Assembly: GCA_030042575.1 (NCBI GenBank)
Contig: JASHZK010000028.1
Location: 1 to 20,584, forward strand
From: Acidimicrobiales bacterium
GTDB lineage: Bacteria > Actinomycetota > Acidimicrobiia > Acidimicrobiales > UBA8190
Length of the DNA: 20,584 nucleotides
Direction of reading: 5' to 3'
Part shown: one piece after another, positions 1 to 7,211 of the stretch
Numbering within the stretch: position 1 is the first letter of the stretch
Layout: each line of letters starts with the position of its first letter
Position numbers and translations under genes: made by a program
Notes under the pieces: model-generated
Databases searched by the model: none
The model's input: only the letters and a program-made list of their open reading frames with translations
Told to the model about the DNA's origin: nothing

Positions 1-184
1 TTCGTCCTTGGCCGTTGACGAGCACGGTACCCACCCCGCTCACCGACGCCGTGCTCACCTCGTAGACAGGGACCCTGGGTGAAGGGCTCGAGGTGCAGCC
101 GCCGAGGAGCAGGGAGCCCGCTACCCCGAGCACGGCCGTGGCAGCCGCCCTGGACGTCGTCGCCCGCCACCGCGCCCAAGCCAT
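1..184 (-). CDS. Secreted-repeat (COG4315-like) lipoprotein, N-terminal fragment
   Basis: This is the first 61 codons of a gene that continues beyond the left edge. The protein starts with a basic stretch (MAWARWRATTSR), then a hydrophobic segment ending in the lipobox LLGGC, with the lipidated cysteine at residue 30. It should therefore be exported and anchored to the outer face of the membrane. After a short Ser/Pro linker it reads VSTASVSGVGTVLVNGQGR, which resembles the start of the 'secreted repeat of unknown function' found in COG4315 lipoproteins; that match is by memory. The ATG at 184 is the first start after an in-frame TGA one codon upstream. There is no Shine-Dalgarno sequence, but a TATCGT hexamer lies 8 nt upstream on the same strand, which fits leaderless expression. 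The function is unknown. Confidence 0.72.
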   Translation of the reverse strand, partial: MAWARWRATTSRAAATAVLGVAGSLLLGGCTSSPSPRVPVYEVSTASVSGVGTVLVNGQGR

Positions 185-557
185 CGATCAGGACGATAGG
201 TCGGCGACCCGGCGGGCGGGACCGACGGTGCCCGAGCCGGTGTCCGACACTGGTTCGTGACCTCGGGGCCGTGGCAGGTCCCGGGCCACAGGGGGGTGAG
301 GCCTGTGGAGAAGGTTGTGGAGGACTCGAAGTTCCTCTTCACCTGCCCACCAAGGCCCCGATCTGCCTGATCTCCCTGGTCAGACAGGTGCCTGCCCTCC
401 CGGTGCCGATCTGGCCGCCGCATGGCCGACCGGGTGGTGACGGTCCGGTGAGCACCACGTGACCTGTCGATGAACCCTGGATGACCAGTGTGTGAACCGG
501 GGGCCACGTTCGGCGGTCGCCTTGTGGATGGCCCGGCGCGTGCGGCCCACCGAGCCC
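185..557. other. Gene-free stretch between the lipoprotein and hmgA
   Basis: I see no convincing gene in these 373 bases; open frames here lack family resemblance or ribosome sites. The stretch holds the 3' flank of the homogentisate operon and the 5' flank of the lipoprotein gene. Two small signals are visible: a -10-like TATCGT at 198-193 (minus strand), 8 nt before the lipoprotein ATG, and a perfect 7-bp hairpin stem at 286-308. Confidence 0.5.
286..308 (-). terminator. Possible hairpin after the homogentisate operon
   Basis: CCACAGG at 286-292 pairs perfectly with CCTGTGG at 302-308 around a 9-nt loop. It lies about 250 bp downstream of the hmgA stop and upstream of the lipoprotein gene. 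No U tract follows on either strand, so it could be a weak or factor-assisted terminator, or chance. Confidence 0.25.
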
Positions 558-1727
558 TCAGCGGTGGCGGCCCGACCAGGTCCACGGGTAGTCGTCGTCG
601 GCGACGTGGCGGGCGGCCGCGCTCAACCCGACCCGGCGGAAGGTGTCCATCATCACGGCCACCTCCTCGGTGCGCTCCTGGCCGGCGGCGCGTTCCACGC
701 TCCCGGGCTGGGGGCCGTGGACGAATCCGGCCGGGTGCATCGAGATGGAACCGGCCCCGATCCCGGAGGAGGCCCGGCTCATGAAATCGCCCCGGGAGTA
801 GAAGATCACCTCGTCGCTGTCCACGTTGGCGTGGTGGTAGGGGACCTTGATGGCCTGGGGGTGGAAATCGAAGGGCCGGGGAACGAAGGAGCACACCACG
901 AAGTTGGGGCCGGCGAAGGTCTGGTGGACCGGGGGCGGTTGGTGGATGGCCCCCACCAGGGCCTCGAAGTCGAATATGGACATGACGAAGGGGTAGAGAC
1001 AGCCGTCCCAACCGATCACGTCGAAGGGGTGCCGGGCGTGCACGTGACGGCTGAGCCCGCTGCGGTTGCGGACGACGACTTCGACGTCGGTGCCGTCTGC
1101 TTCGAGCGGCCCTCGGGGGACGCGCAGGTCGCGCTCGGAGAAAGGGGCCCCCTCGAGGAGCTGACCGCGGCGGGACAGGTAGCGGTCGGGAAAGCCGATG
1201 TGACCAGCGGCTTCGAGCACGAGCACCTCGAGATTGCCGCCGTCCAGCTCCCAGCGGTGCGTGGTCCCGGTGGGGAGCACCACGTAGTCCCCGGGCCCCA
1301 CTTCCAAGGCGCCGAAGACGGTCTCCAAGCGGCCCCGTCCCGCCTGCACGTACAGCAGCTCGTCGCCCATGGCGTTGCGGTAGATGGGGCTGTCGGTATC
1401 GGCGTCCACCCAAGACAGCACCACGTCGTCGTTGCCGAGCAGCGGGATGCGCCCCAGTACCGGGTCACCGCCTCGTGGCAGCTTCGCGGTGCGCAGATGG
1501 CGGGGCAGCAGCGGGGTGTCGAAGCCGAGCGCGCTGTCGCGGGGATCGCCCACCGGTTCGGCAGCCACGATGGCACTGGGGGAGTGGCGGTGATACAGCA
1601 GCGCCGATTCCCCCGAGAAGCCGCCGGCGCCCATCAGCTCCTCGAAGAGCAGTCCCTTGCCCCCGCCTTGGTCGACTCGCAGGTGCCGCTTGGCCGGTAC
1701 CTCTCCCACCCTGCGGTAATAGGGCAT
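558..1727 (-). CDS. hmgA: Homogentisate 1,2-dioxygenase
   Basis: The 389-residue protein should open the ring of homogentisate with O2 to give maleylacetoacetate, using non-haem Fe(II) in the cytoplasm. It is a cupin-fold protein. The C-terminal half carries the metal-site region, with H298-H299 and E306 in YHHANVDSDEVIFY, and SISMHPAGFVHGPQPG, where H337 matches the last iron ligand of the human enzyme. An earlier cupin half has GDYVVLPTGTTHRWEL at about 146-161. The first ligand motif differs in spacing from the human H-x5-E, so this belongs to a divergent bacterial branch. The ATG at 1727 has a strong ribosome site, GGAAGGGAG, 6 nt upstream; a longer frame exists but runs into fahA. It is the last gene of the operon, 43 bp after fahA. 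Confidence 0.88.
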   Translation of the reverse strand: MPYYRRVGEVPAKRHLRVDQGGGKGLLFEELMGAGGFSGESALLYHRHSPSAIVAAEPVGDPRDSALGFDTPLLPRHLRTAKLPRGGDPVLGRIPLLGNDDVVLSWVDADTDSPIYRNAMGDELLYVQAGRGRLETVFGALEVGPGDYVVLPTGTTHRWELDGGNLEVLVLEAAGHIGFPDRYLSRRGQLLEGAPFSERDLRVPRGPLEADGTDVEVVVRNRSGLSRHVHARHPFDVIGWDGCLYPFVMSIFDFEALVGAIHQPPPVHQTFAGPNFVVCSFVPRPFDFHPQAIKVPYHHANVDSDEVIFYSRGDFMSRASSGIGAGSISMHPAGFVHGPQPGSVERAAGQERTEEVAVMMDTFRRVGLSAAARHVADDDYPWTWSGRHR

Positions 1728-1733
1728 GGTCGG

Positions 1734-1742
1734 CTCCCTTCC
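1734..1742 (-). promoter_or_regulatory. Ribosome binding site of hmgA
   Basis: GGAAGGGAG on the minus strand ends 6 nt before the ATG at 1727. It decides the start in favour of MPYYRRVGEV over the longer in-frame opening that reaches 1868 inside fahA. Confidence 0.7.
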
Positions 1743-1770
1743 TCGTGCCTTTTTTGGCCTTCTCCGTCGC

Positions 1771-3045
1771 TCAGGGCCTGGGGTCGGGGTGGGGAGCGGT
1801 GGTGGCCGGCGCCACGGTACCGACGACCTCGCCCAGGGCCACCGTCGAACGGTCGCCGTCCTCCCCACACCAACCCCGCAGCACCACGGTGTCGCCGTCT
1901 TCCAAGAACCAGCGCCTCTCGCCTCCGGGCAGCTCGATGGGCTCGGTCCCGCCCCGAGTCAGCTCCGCCAAGCTGCCCCCCTGGCTCTTCGGGTCGGGTC
2001 CCGAGGCGGTGCCGGAGCCGAAGAGATCGCCGGGGCGGGTGGAGGCACCGTTGACCGTGGCGTGAGCCAGCTGCTGGGCCATGGACCAGTACATGGCCTC
2101 GGCGAAGGCCACCCGGCTGACCACGGCCGGCGCCCGGCCGGCGCCGCGCATGGCGCTGGTGGAGACGAGGACCTCCAGGTGCAGCGCCGGGATCCAAGGG
2201 CCGCGGGCCCGCAGGTATCGGGCCGGTGCCGGGTCCTGCCGGGCGGGAAGGCCGGGGACCATGTACAGAGCCAGGGCGTCCAGGGTCACCACCCAGGCCG
2301 AGATGGAAGTGGCGAAGGACTTGCCGAGAAACGGCCCCAACGGTTGGGACTCGAAGGCCTGGACGTCGCGCGCCGACCAGTCGTTGAGCAGGACCAGGCC
2401 GAAGATGTGCCCGGCAGCGTCGTCGGCAGCCACGGGTTGGCCCGAAGCGTTGCCGCTCCCCACCACGAAGCCGACTTCCAGCTCGAAGTCCAGCCGCGTC
2501 GTGGGCGCCAGCCGGGGATGGCCGTCCACGAGGACCTGGCCGGCCGGACGCACCACCGGCTGGCCCGACACGGCCACGGTGCCGGCGCGGCCGTGGTAGG
2601 CCACCGGCATGCGTCGCCAGTTGGGGGCCAGGGGCTCGGTCCCCGGCCGCAAGAGCCTGGCCATGTTGACGGCGTGGTGGATCCCCCCGTACCCGTCCAC
2701 GTAGTCGCCTATCTCCACCGGCAGACGCATGGGCAGTCCCGACCGGGGCACGAGGACACCGGCGGGAACCGCAGCGGGACCCTCCAACATGGCCCGGGCC
2801 GCCTGGCGGACCGCCTGCCACGTCGGCCTTCCCTCGGCCAGCAAGGGGTTCAGGCTGCCGGCCCGGAAAAGCCCGGCGTCGACGTCGACGTCGAGGGCGC
2901 CGCTCTGCTTGGCGGCGCCCAGATCGACGGCGTGGTCGCCGAAGGCGAGCATCACTCTCCCGGTACCGGCCTCGCTGTCGTCGGCCACGCCGAAGGGCAG
3001 GTTGTCGAGACCGAACCCCCCGCCCTCGGGGGTCGCCGACCTCAG
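1771..3045 (-). CDS. fahA: Fumarylacetoacetase
   Basis: It hydrolyses fumarylacetoacetate to fumarate and acetoacetate, the last step of tyrosine breakdown. The hallmark segments are all present: DYVDGYGGIHHA, AYHGRAG, LDFELEVGFVVG, LLNDWSARDVQ, GPFLGKSFATS and TRPGDLFGSGTASGPDPKS. Numbered from a CTG at 3045, the residues matching the mammalian active site (D126, H133, E199, E201, D233, K253) are D117, H124, E188, E190, D222 and K242. Length would be 424 residues, close to the human 419. The start is a problem: the conserved N-terminus FGLDNLPFGV has no ATG, GTG or TTG before it. The first conventional codon is GTG at 2988, which would give 405 residues and cut off that motif. I place the start at the CTG overlapping the hppD stop (CTGA), with low certainty. 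It overlaps hppD and is followed by hmgA. Confidence 0.88.
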   Translation of the reverse strand: MRSATPEGGGFGLDNLPFGVADDSEAGTGRVMLAFGDHAVDLGAAKQSGALDVDVDAGLFRAGSLNPLLAEGRPTWQAVRQAARAMLEGPAAVPAGVLVPRSGLPMRLPVEIGDYVDGYGGIHHAVNMARLLRPGTEPLAPNWRRMPVAYHGRAGTVAVSGQPVVRPAGQVLVDGHPRLAPTTRLDFELEVGFVVGSGNASGQPVAADDAAGHIFGLVLLNDWSARDVQAFESQPLGPFLGKSFATSISAWVVTLDALALYMVPGLPARQDPAPARYLRARGPWIPALHLEVLVSTSAMRGAGRAPAVVSRVAFAEAMYWSMAQQLAHATVNGASTRPGDLFGSGTASGPDPKSQGGSLAELTRGGTEPIELPGGERRWFLEDGDTVVLRGWCGEDGDRSTVALGEVVGTVAPATTAPHPDPRP

Positions 3046-4169
3046 AGGTTGCCCCGTCGGGCCTGGTCGCGCTCGATGGCCTCGAAGAGGGCCTTGAAGT
3101 TGCCTTCGCCGAAGCCGCTCGCCCCGCGCCGCTCGATGATCTCGAAGAACAGCGCCGGGCGATCGGTGATGGTCTCGGTGAAGATCTGCAGGAGGTGCCC
3201 CCCCGGGTCGCGGTCGACCAGGATGCCCAGGCGCTGGAGGTCGGCCCACGGCAGCTCCACCCCCGCCAGGCGCCGGCGGGCCTCGCCGTAGTAGGTGGCG
3301 GGGACCTCCATGAACCGCACACCCCGTGCAGCCAAGGCGCCCACGGTGGCGACGATGTCGTCGGTGCGCAGGGCGACGTGCTGGACCCCGGGCCCGTCGT
3401 AGGCGTCGAGGTACTCCTGGATCTGGCTCTTGCGTCGTCCCTCGGCCGGCTCGTTGATGGGCATCACGATCTGCTTGCCGTCCCACACCACGGTCGAAGC
3501 CAGCGCCGAGTACTCGGTGGAGATCTGGTCCTCGGAGAAGTGCTGCACGGGGGTGAAGCCGAGCACGTCGGCGTAGAAGCCGACCCAGTCCTCGAGGCGG
3601 CCCCGCTCCACGTTGCCCACCACGTGGTCGATCGCCGTGAGACCTACTGCCGGGCCCACGGGCGGGGGTGGCAGGCGTTCGGTGTGGTAGCCGGGCTCGA
3701 GGCGCGGACCGCGGTAGCGACTCCGGTCCACGAAGGTGTGCACGGTCTGTCCGTAGGTGCCGATCTGGGCCAGCACCAGCACACCCTGGGAGTCGCGCTC
3801 CTCCCAGGGGGCGCGGACGGCCGTCGCCCCCCGGGCCACCGCGGCTCGGAACGCACCCCGGGCGTCGTCCACCAGCCAAGCCAGGTCGTGCACGCCGTCG
3901 CCGTGGGTGCGGACGTGCTCGGCGATGGGGGAGGAGGCCTCCAGGGCGGCCGAGACCACCAGTCGGATGTCGCCCTGGTCGAGGACGTAGCTGGCCTTGT
4001 GGCGCACACCGGTCTCGGGGCCGGCATAGGCGCTACAGGCGAAACCGAAACCGGACATGAGAAAGCCCGCCGTGGCGCGGGCGTTCCCCACCCACAGCTC
4101 CAGACAGTCCCAGCCGAGCAGCCGGGCCGCCGGAGCCCCCTCTGTGGTGGCGGTGGCGAGATCGCTCAT
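3042..4169 (-). CDS. hppD: 4-hydroxyphenylpyruvate dioxygenase
   Basis: This 375-residue non-haem iron enzyme converts 4-hydroxyphenylpyruvate and O2 to homogentisate and CO2. It has the two vicinal-oxygen-chelate halves of the family. The N-terminal half spans about 17-150 and ends in TYGQTVHTFVDRSRYRGP. The catalytic half spans about 178-345 and holds the iron ligands H182 (TAIDHVVGNV), H264 (GVQHVAL) and E343 (ALFFEIIERRG). These agree in order and spacing with characterised HPPDs. The C-terminal helix, SGFGEGNFKALFEAIE, is also typical. Its ATG overlaps the stop of the phenylalanine hydroxylase gene (ATGA), with GGAG just upstream, so the two are probably translationally coupled. Its own stop overlaps the proposed start of fahA. 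Confidence 0.95.
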   Translation of the reverse strand: MSDLATATTEGAPAARLLGWDCLELWVGNARATAGFLMSGFGFACSAYAGPETGVRHKASYVLDQGDIRLVVSAALEASSPIAEHVRTHGDGVHDLAWLVDDARGAFRAAVARGATAVRAPWEERDSQGVLVLAQIGTYGQTVHTFVDRSRYRGPRLEPGYHTERLPPPPVGPAVGLTAIDHVVGNVERGRLEDWVGFYADVLGFTPVQHFSEDQISTEYSALASTVVWDGKQIVMPINEPAEGRRKSQIQEYLDAYDGPGVQHVALRTDDIVATVGALAARGVRFMEVPATYYGEARRRLAGVELPWADLQRLGILVDRDPGGHLLQIFTETITDRPALFFEIIERRGASGFGEGNFKALFEAIERDQARRGNL

Positions 4170-5026
4170 CGAGCTCCGAGGCTCCTGTGGGTCCGGTACC
4201 AGTTCTCGCTGTAATCGGTGAAGAAGGCCCCGAGCCGGTCCACCAATTCAGCGAAGGAGGGCACTTCGTAGAGGACGGGCTGGTAGTGCGTGATGTCGTA
4301 GGGCCGGGAGCCCATCTCGACCGGGTCCCAGGGGCGGATCTCGGCTTCACGGAACAGGTCCAGCTCGCCATAGCTGGAGAGCAGCCCCGCCCCATAGGCC
4401 TTGGTCTCGCCTGCTTCTCGCACCACGCCGAACTCCAGCGTGAACCAGAAGACTTTGGAGAAGAACTCGAGCGCCTCGTCGCTGGTGGTCCGCTGGGAGG
4501 CCCGCCCGGCCGCCTGGTACAGCTCGGCGAAGGCATCGGAGGCGAGCATGTTGGCGTGGCCGATGATCTCGTGCACGATGTCCGGTTCCGGGGTGTAGAA
4601 GGGCACCGAGTGGTGCCGGACGTACTGCGTCGACATGAAGCTGCGCTCGGCCAATGAACCGTAGAAGTCGCGCACCGGGACCAGTCCGGGGACGGGGCGG
4701 ATGTGGAAGCCGGTGAGCTCGTGTACCCGTTGGTCGACCTCCCGGAGCTGCGGTACGCGATCGGTGGGCAGTACCAACCGCTCGGCGCCGGCCAGGAACT
4801 CGGCGCAGGCCAAGCGCTGGTGCTTGGCGGCCAGCTCGCTCGACACCAGCCGCCACAGGTCGTCTTCGTCCGCCGTGTAGTGGACGTCGGGGATGGCCCT
4901 GCCGGGCCGGTAGGCCCCTCCCACGTCGGCGATGGCTTGTCGCCGGCGCCGGTACTCGTCATCGGAGAAGCCCGGATGGTCGGCCGGCAGCCCGAAGGTG
5001 TCCGTGACCTGTGTCTCGCCCAACAT
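4166..5026 (-). CDS. phhA: Phenylalanine 4-hydroxylase, monodomain bacterial type
   Basis: It hydroxylates phenylalanine to tyrosine with O2 and a tetrahydropterin cofactor. The 286-residue protein is the compact bacterial form, catalytic domain only, with no ACT regulatory domain. The iron facial triad is visible as H152 and H157 in DIVHEIIGHANML and E198 in WFTLEFGVV, matching H138, H143 and E184 of the Chromobacterium enzyme. SFMSTQYVRHHSVPFYTPEPD is the usual segment before the triad. It is the first gene of the minus-strand catabolic operon and feeds hppD after a transamination step whose gene is not in the window. No pterin-4a-carbinolamine dehydratase gene (phhB) is nearby. The ATG at 5026 has only a weak ribosome site. 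Confidence 0.94.
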   Translation of the reverse strand: MLGETQVTDTFGLPADHPGFSDDEYRRRRQAIADVGGAYRPGRAIPDVHYTADEDDLWRLVSSELAAKHQRLACAEFLAGAERLVLPTDRVPQLREVDQRVHELTGFHIRPVPGLVPVRDFYGSLAERSFMSTQYVRHHSVPFYTPEPDIVHEIIGHANMLASDAFAELYQAAGRASQRTTSDEALEFFSKVFWFTLEFGVVREAGETKAYGAGLLSSYGELDLFREAEIRPWDPVEMGSRPYDITHYQPVLYEVPSFAELVDRLGAFFTDYSENWYRTHRSLGAR

Positions 5027-5153
5027 CCCAGCTTCGATTGTGGTGATTTACCGCCCATTCGTCCAGTGAAGCGGTAGAAATCGAGACAAAATGCTATTCT
5101 GAGGGCTGGTCGGTGCACCCTGTCCGGGCAAGACCGGGTCGAGGAGGTCGAAG
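5027..5153. promoter_or_regulatory. Divergent control region between phhA and the Lrp-type regulator
   Basis: These 127 bases separate the starts of two divergent genes, are more AT-rich than their surroundings, and must hold both promoters. The clearest element is an imperfect inverted repeat at 5045-5082. A TATTCT at 5095-5100 could serve as a -10 for the regulator, but I cannot match a good -35 to it. The ribosome site of the regulator, GAGGAGG at 5141-5147, is strong and lies 6 nt before its ATG. Confidence 0.6.
5045..5082. promoter_or_regulatory. Inverted repeat, candidate operator of the Lrp-type regulator
   Basis: GATTTACCGC at 5045-5054 is mirrored by GCGGTAGAAATC at 5071-5082, which is the exact complement apart from two extra bases. 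The arms flank a 16-bp centre. The repeat lies 19 bp upstream of the phhA ATG and 71 bp upstream of the regulator ATG. Lrp/AsnC proteins usually bind such AT-containing dyads beside their own gene, so it is a good operator candidate, but binding is inferred. Confidence 0.45.
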
Positions 5154-5627
5154 ATGGACGTTCTTCCGGCGCTCGACGACACGGACCGGCGCATCGTGAG
5201 GGAGCTCCTGGCCGACGGGCGGATGTCGGTCAACACCCTGGCCGATCGCAGCGGGGTTTCCCGGGCCACCGCCTACAGCCGCCTCGAGCGCCTGCGCCAC
5301 AGGGGGGTCATCACCGGGTTCCGGGCCGTGATCGACCCGGGCCGGGCGGGCCTTCCCATCGCCGCTCTCATCCTGGCCAACGTCGACCAGCACGCCTGGC
5401 AAGAGGCCCGCGACGAGCTGTTGCAGCTGCCCGGCCTCGAGTACCTGGCCTTCACGAGCGGTGGCTTCGACTTGGTTCTGCTGGTCCGGGTGCCCGACGT
5501 CGTGGCCCTGCGTGACGTGGTGCTCGTGCGGTTGCACGGCTCACCCCACGTCCGCTCCACCCAGACCATCTTCGTCCTCGACGAGGCTCGGTTGGCCTCG
5601 AGCGCTCTCCAGGATCCGCCCTCGTAG
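5154..5627 (+). CDS. Lrp/AsnC-family transcriptional regulator
   Basis: This 157-residue protein has the two-part layout of the family. An N-terminal AsnC-type winged helix-turn-helix (about residues 6-60) contains LADRSGVSRATAYSRLERLRHRGVI and the usual linker GFRAVIDPGRAGLPI. A C-terminal RAM ligand-binding domain follows (about 68-145), including LPGLEYLAFTSGGFDLVLLVRV. The partner gene direction and the inverted repeat between them suggest it controls the phenylalanine/tyrosine operon and itself, perhaps sensing an aromatic amino acid or pathway intermediate; ligand and targets are inferred. The ATG is well supported by GAGGAGG 6 nt upstream. Confidence 0.9.
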   Translation: MDVLPALDDTDRRIVRELLADGRMSVNTLADRSGVSRATAYSRLERLRHRGVITGFRAVIDPGRAGLPIAALILANVDQHAWQEARDELLQLPGLEYLAFTSGGFDLVLLVRVPDVVALRDVVLVRLHGSPHVRSTQTIFVLDEARLASSALQDPPS

Positions 5628-5670
5628 CTGAGTGGGATGTCCCTTGCCCGCCTGTGGCTGCCCGGCCGGG

Positions 5671-5704
5671 CCGACCCCGACGAAGCAGGCTTCGCCTCGG
5701 TCGG
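5671..5704. terminator. Hairpin between convergent genes, candidate bidirectional terminator
   Basis: The arm at 5671-5686 (CCGACCCCGACGAAGC) pairs with 5689-5704 (GCTTCGCCTCGGTCGG), a 16-bp stem with a few central mismatches and a very short loop. It sits in the 98-bp gap between the stop of the Lrp-type regulator and the stop of the convergent metallopeptidase gene, where a shared terminator is expected. There is no U tract. Confidence 0.5.
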
Positions 5705-5725
5705 AGACGCGACCTCCGCTGTTCG

Positions 5726-6091
5726 TCAGGCGGCCCGGCGGCGAGGCGGCCGCCGGGGGTGGGAGGGTCGGTGCCACTCGGCCTCGGAGGGGTAGCCCAA
5801 GGCGACGACGGCCTCCTGCCAGGCCGCACCGTGACGGGAGTTGGGGGCGAGCAGATGGGCGTACTCGTGGACCATCACCCGGGTGGGCCGCCGGGAGGCG
5901 GTGAAGAGGGAGCGCTCGGAGGCCACGCAGATCCACCCTTGCCAGGGGTCGTAGTCCACGTTGTGGGCGTGGGCCTCGACGTCCCAATCGCTCTGGCGCG
6001 GCCAACGTCGTCCGGCCACGCAGCTCCCGACATGGACACCCCGGCACACGCGGGGGTCGAATCCGAACTCCTGGGCCCGGTACCAGCCCAT
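5726..6091 (-). CDS. Small HExxH (SprT/YgjP-like) metallopeptidase-type protein
   Basis: This 121-residue protein carries a zincin motif, MVHEYAHLLAPNSRHGAAWQEAV, with H75, E76 and H79, and a likely third zinc ligand H87 eight residues on. The arrangement H-E-x-x-H followed closely by N-x-x-HG-x-x-W resembles the SprT/YgjP group of small zinc proteases, which often act on DNA-associated or unknown substrates. The rest matches nothing I recognise; two cysteines, C16 and C24, flank CRGVHVGSC. There is no signal peptide, so it is probably cytoplasmic. The ATG at 6091 has AGGAGGG about 10 nt upstream; a longer in-frame opening to 6292 would run into the next gene and is unlikely. The C-terminus is Arg/Pro-rich. 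Confidence 0.75.
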   Translation of the reverse strand: MGWYRAQEFGFDPRVCRGVHVGSCVAGRRWPRQSDWDVEAHAHNVDYDPWQGWICVASERSLFTASRRPTRVMVHEYAHLLAPNSRHGAAWQEAVVALGYPSEAEWHRPSHPRRPPRRRAA

Positions 6092-6179
6092 CCCCGCCTG
6101 TCCCTCCTTACTCGTCGCCCGTCGCGCTCGTGGTGACCCGACGTGTTGTGAGGGTACATGGTGACGGTGACTTGCGACA

Positions 6180-7211
6180 TCACATCTTGCGAGTTTCTCG
6201 CGCCATTTGGCCGTAGCCCTCGAACAGAGCCCGGTCGCGCTCCCAAGCTGCCCCGGCGAAGTACAGAACCAGCCGATCGGCCGAGCCGGCAAAGCGCTCC
6301 TGGAGCTTCCCGGGCAGCTGGCTGAAGGTGCCCTGGACCACGAAGTGGTCGAGCAGCTGGTCGTCGATCACCGCCGCCATGCCCGCCAGGTCGCCGGCCT
6401 TCTGGCGCTGTCGGATCCGGGCGGTGGTGTCGGGCCGGTCGAGCAGCTCGAAGAGGAAGGCGTAGTTGGGCGTCGAGCCGTAGAAGGCCACCTGGGCCCT
6501 GGCCAGCTCCCGCCACCGAGCCTGCTCCTCGTCGGTGTCGCCGGCGGCGGTGAGCACCGGCACCGTTACCGGCACCCTGGCCGGGTCCCGTCCGGCCCGG
6601 CTGGCCCCGGCGGCGATCTCGGGTCGCACCACCTCGGTCAGGTAGCGCCGGTGGTTGAGGGGGTGCACGTGCACACCGTCGGCCACCTCGCCGGCCAGCC
6701 GGAGCATGTAGGGGTTGACGGCGGCCATCTCCACCGGGGGATCGGCGGCGGCGATGGGTCCGGGCGACCACAGGGCGGGCAGCAGGGTCAGGCGGTAGAA
6801 GGCCCCTTCGTAGGCGAGGGGCTCCTGGTCCCGGAAAGCCCGAAAAGCAGCCTGCACCGCCCGCACGTAGTCGGCCAGACGGGGCCCGGGGTGGTCGAAT
6901 GCGGCGTCGTAGCGACGTCGCATGTGGGCCTCGACCTGAGTGCCCAGGCCCAGGCGGAAGCGTCCGCCGCTGACCTCGGCCAGTTCCCAGGCCACCTGGG
7001 CCGTCACCATGGGACTGCGGGGGAAGGCCACGGCGATGCCGGTGCCGAGCTCCAAGGACCCGGTGGCGAGGGCCATGGCCGTGCACGTCAAGTAGGCGGT
7101 GCGTCCCCCTTCGGTCACCACGGCACCCGAGAAGCCGGCCCGCTCGGCCTCGGCGGCCAGCTCCTGGGCCTTGCGTAGCGGCATCCCGAACGCCATCAAG
7201 TCGACGTGCAC
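6180..7211 (-). CDS. LLM-class F420-dependent oxidoreductase
   Basis: The 343-residue protein belongs to the luciferase-like monooxygenase fold (TIM barrel), whose actinobacterial members mostly use coenzyme F420 and some FMN. Family features are the start MHVDLMAFG, LELGTGIAVAFPRSPMVTA at about 53-71, the segment RFRLGLGTQVEAHMRRR, the YEGAFYRLT strand near 134-142, and PPVEMAAVNPYMLRLAGEVADGVHVHPL. It most resembles the mycobacterial MSMEG_2256-type subgroup, by memory. The substrate is unknown. The start is GTG at 7211, with no Shine-Dalgarno sequence but a TAACAT hexamer 8 nt upstream, suggesting a leaderless mRNA. It is divergent from the crotonase gene, which may hint at a shared oxidative pathway. 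Confidence 0.85.
   Translation of the reverse strand: MHVDLMAFGMPLRKAQELAAEAERAGFSGAVVTEGGRTAYLTCTAMALATGSLELGTGIAVAFPRSPMVTAQVAWELAEVSGGRFRLGLGTQVEAHMRRRYDAAFDHPGPRLADYVRAVQAAFRAFRDQEPLAYEGAFYRLTLLPALWSPGPIAAADPPVEMAAVNPYMLRLAGEVADGVHVHPLNHRRYLTEVVRPEIAAGASRAGRDPARVPVTVPVLTAAGDTDEEQARWRELARAQVAFYGSTPNYAFLFELLDRPDTTARIRQRQKAGDLAGMAAVIDDQLLDHFVVQGTFSQLPGKLQERFAGSADRLVLYFAGAAWERDRALFEGYGQMARETRKM

Noticed and set aside
492..2054. A long plus-strand open frame across the hmgA region, and similar long frames opposite the other catabolic genes
   Set aside because: It is antisense to well-supported enzymes, is rich in G, V, H and R as expected from GC-rich complement, and shows no family motif or ribosome site.
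1634..3322. A 562-codon minus-strand open frame spanning the hppD-fahA-hmgA junctions
   Set aside because: It is an alternate frame of genes with clear active-site motifs, and its Arg/Gly/Pro-rich translation has no domain. High GC produces such frames.
3046..3879. Extension of fumarylacetoacetase upstream to an in-frame start at 3879, giving 702 residues
   Set aside because: The extra part overlaps the hppD coding region in another frame and has no resemblance to any domain, and the family length is about 420.
6092..6179. A short frame beginning ATGTCGCAAGTC on the minus strand, considered as a small gene
   Set aside because: It has no ribosome site and reads straight through the peptidase gene in a different frame. 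I see no supporting family.
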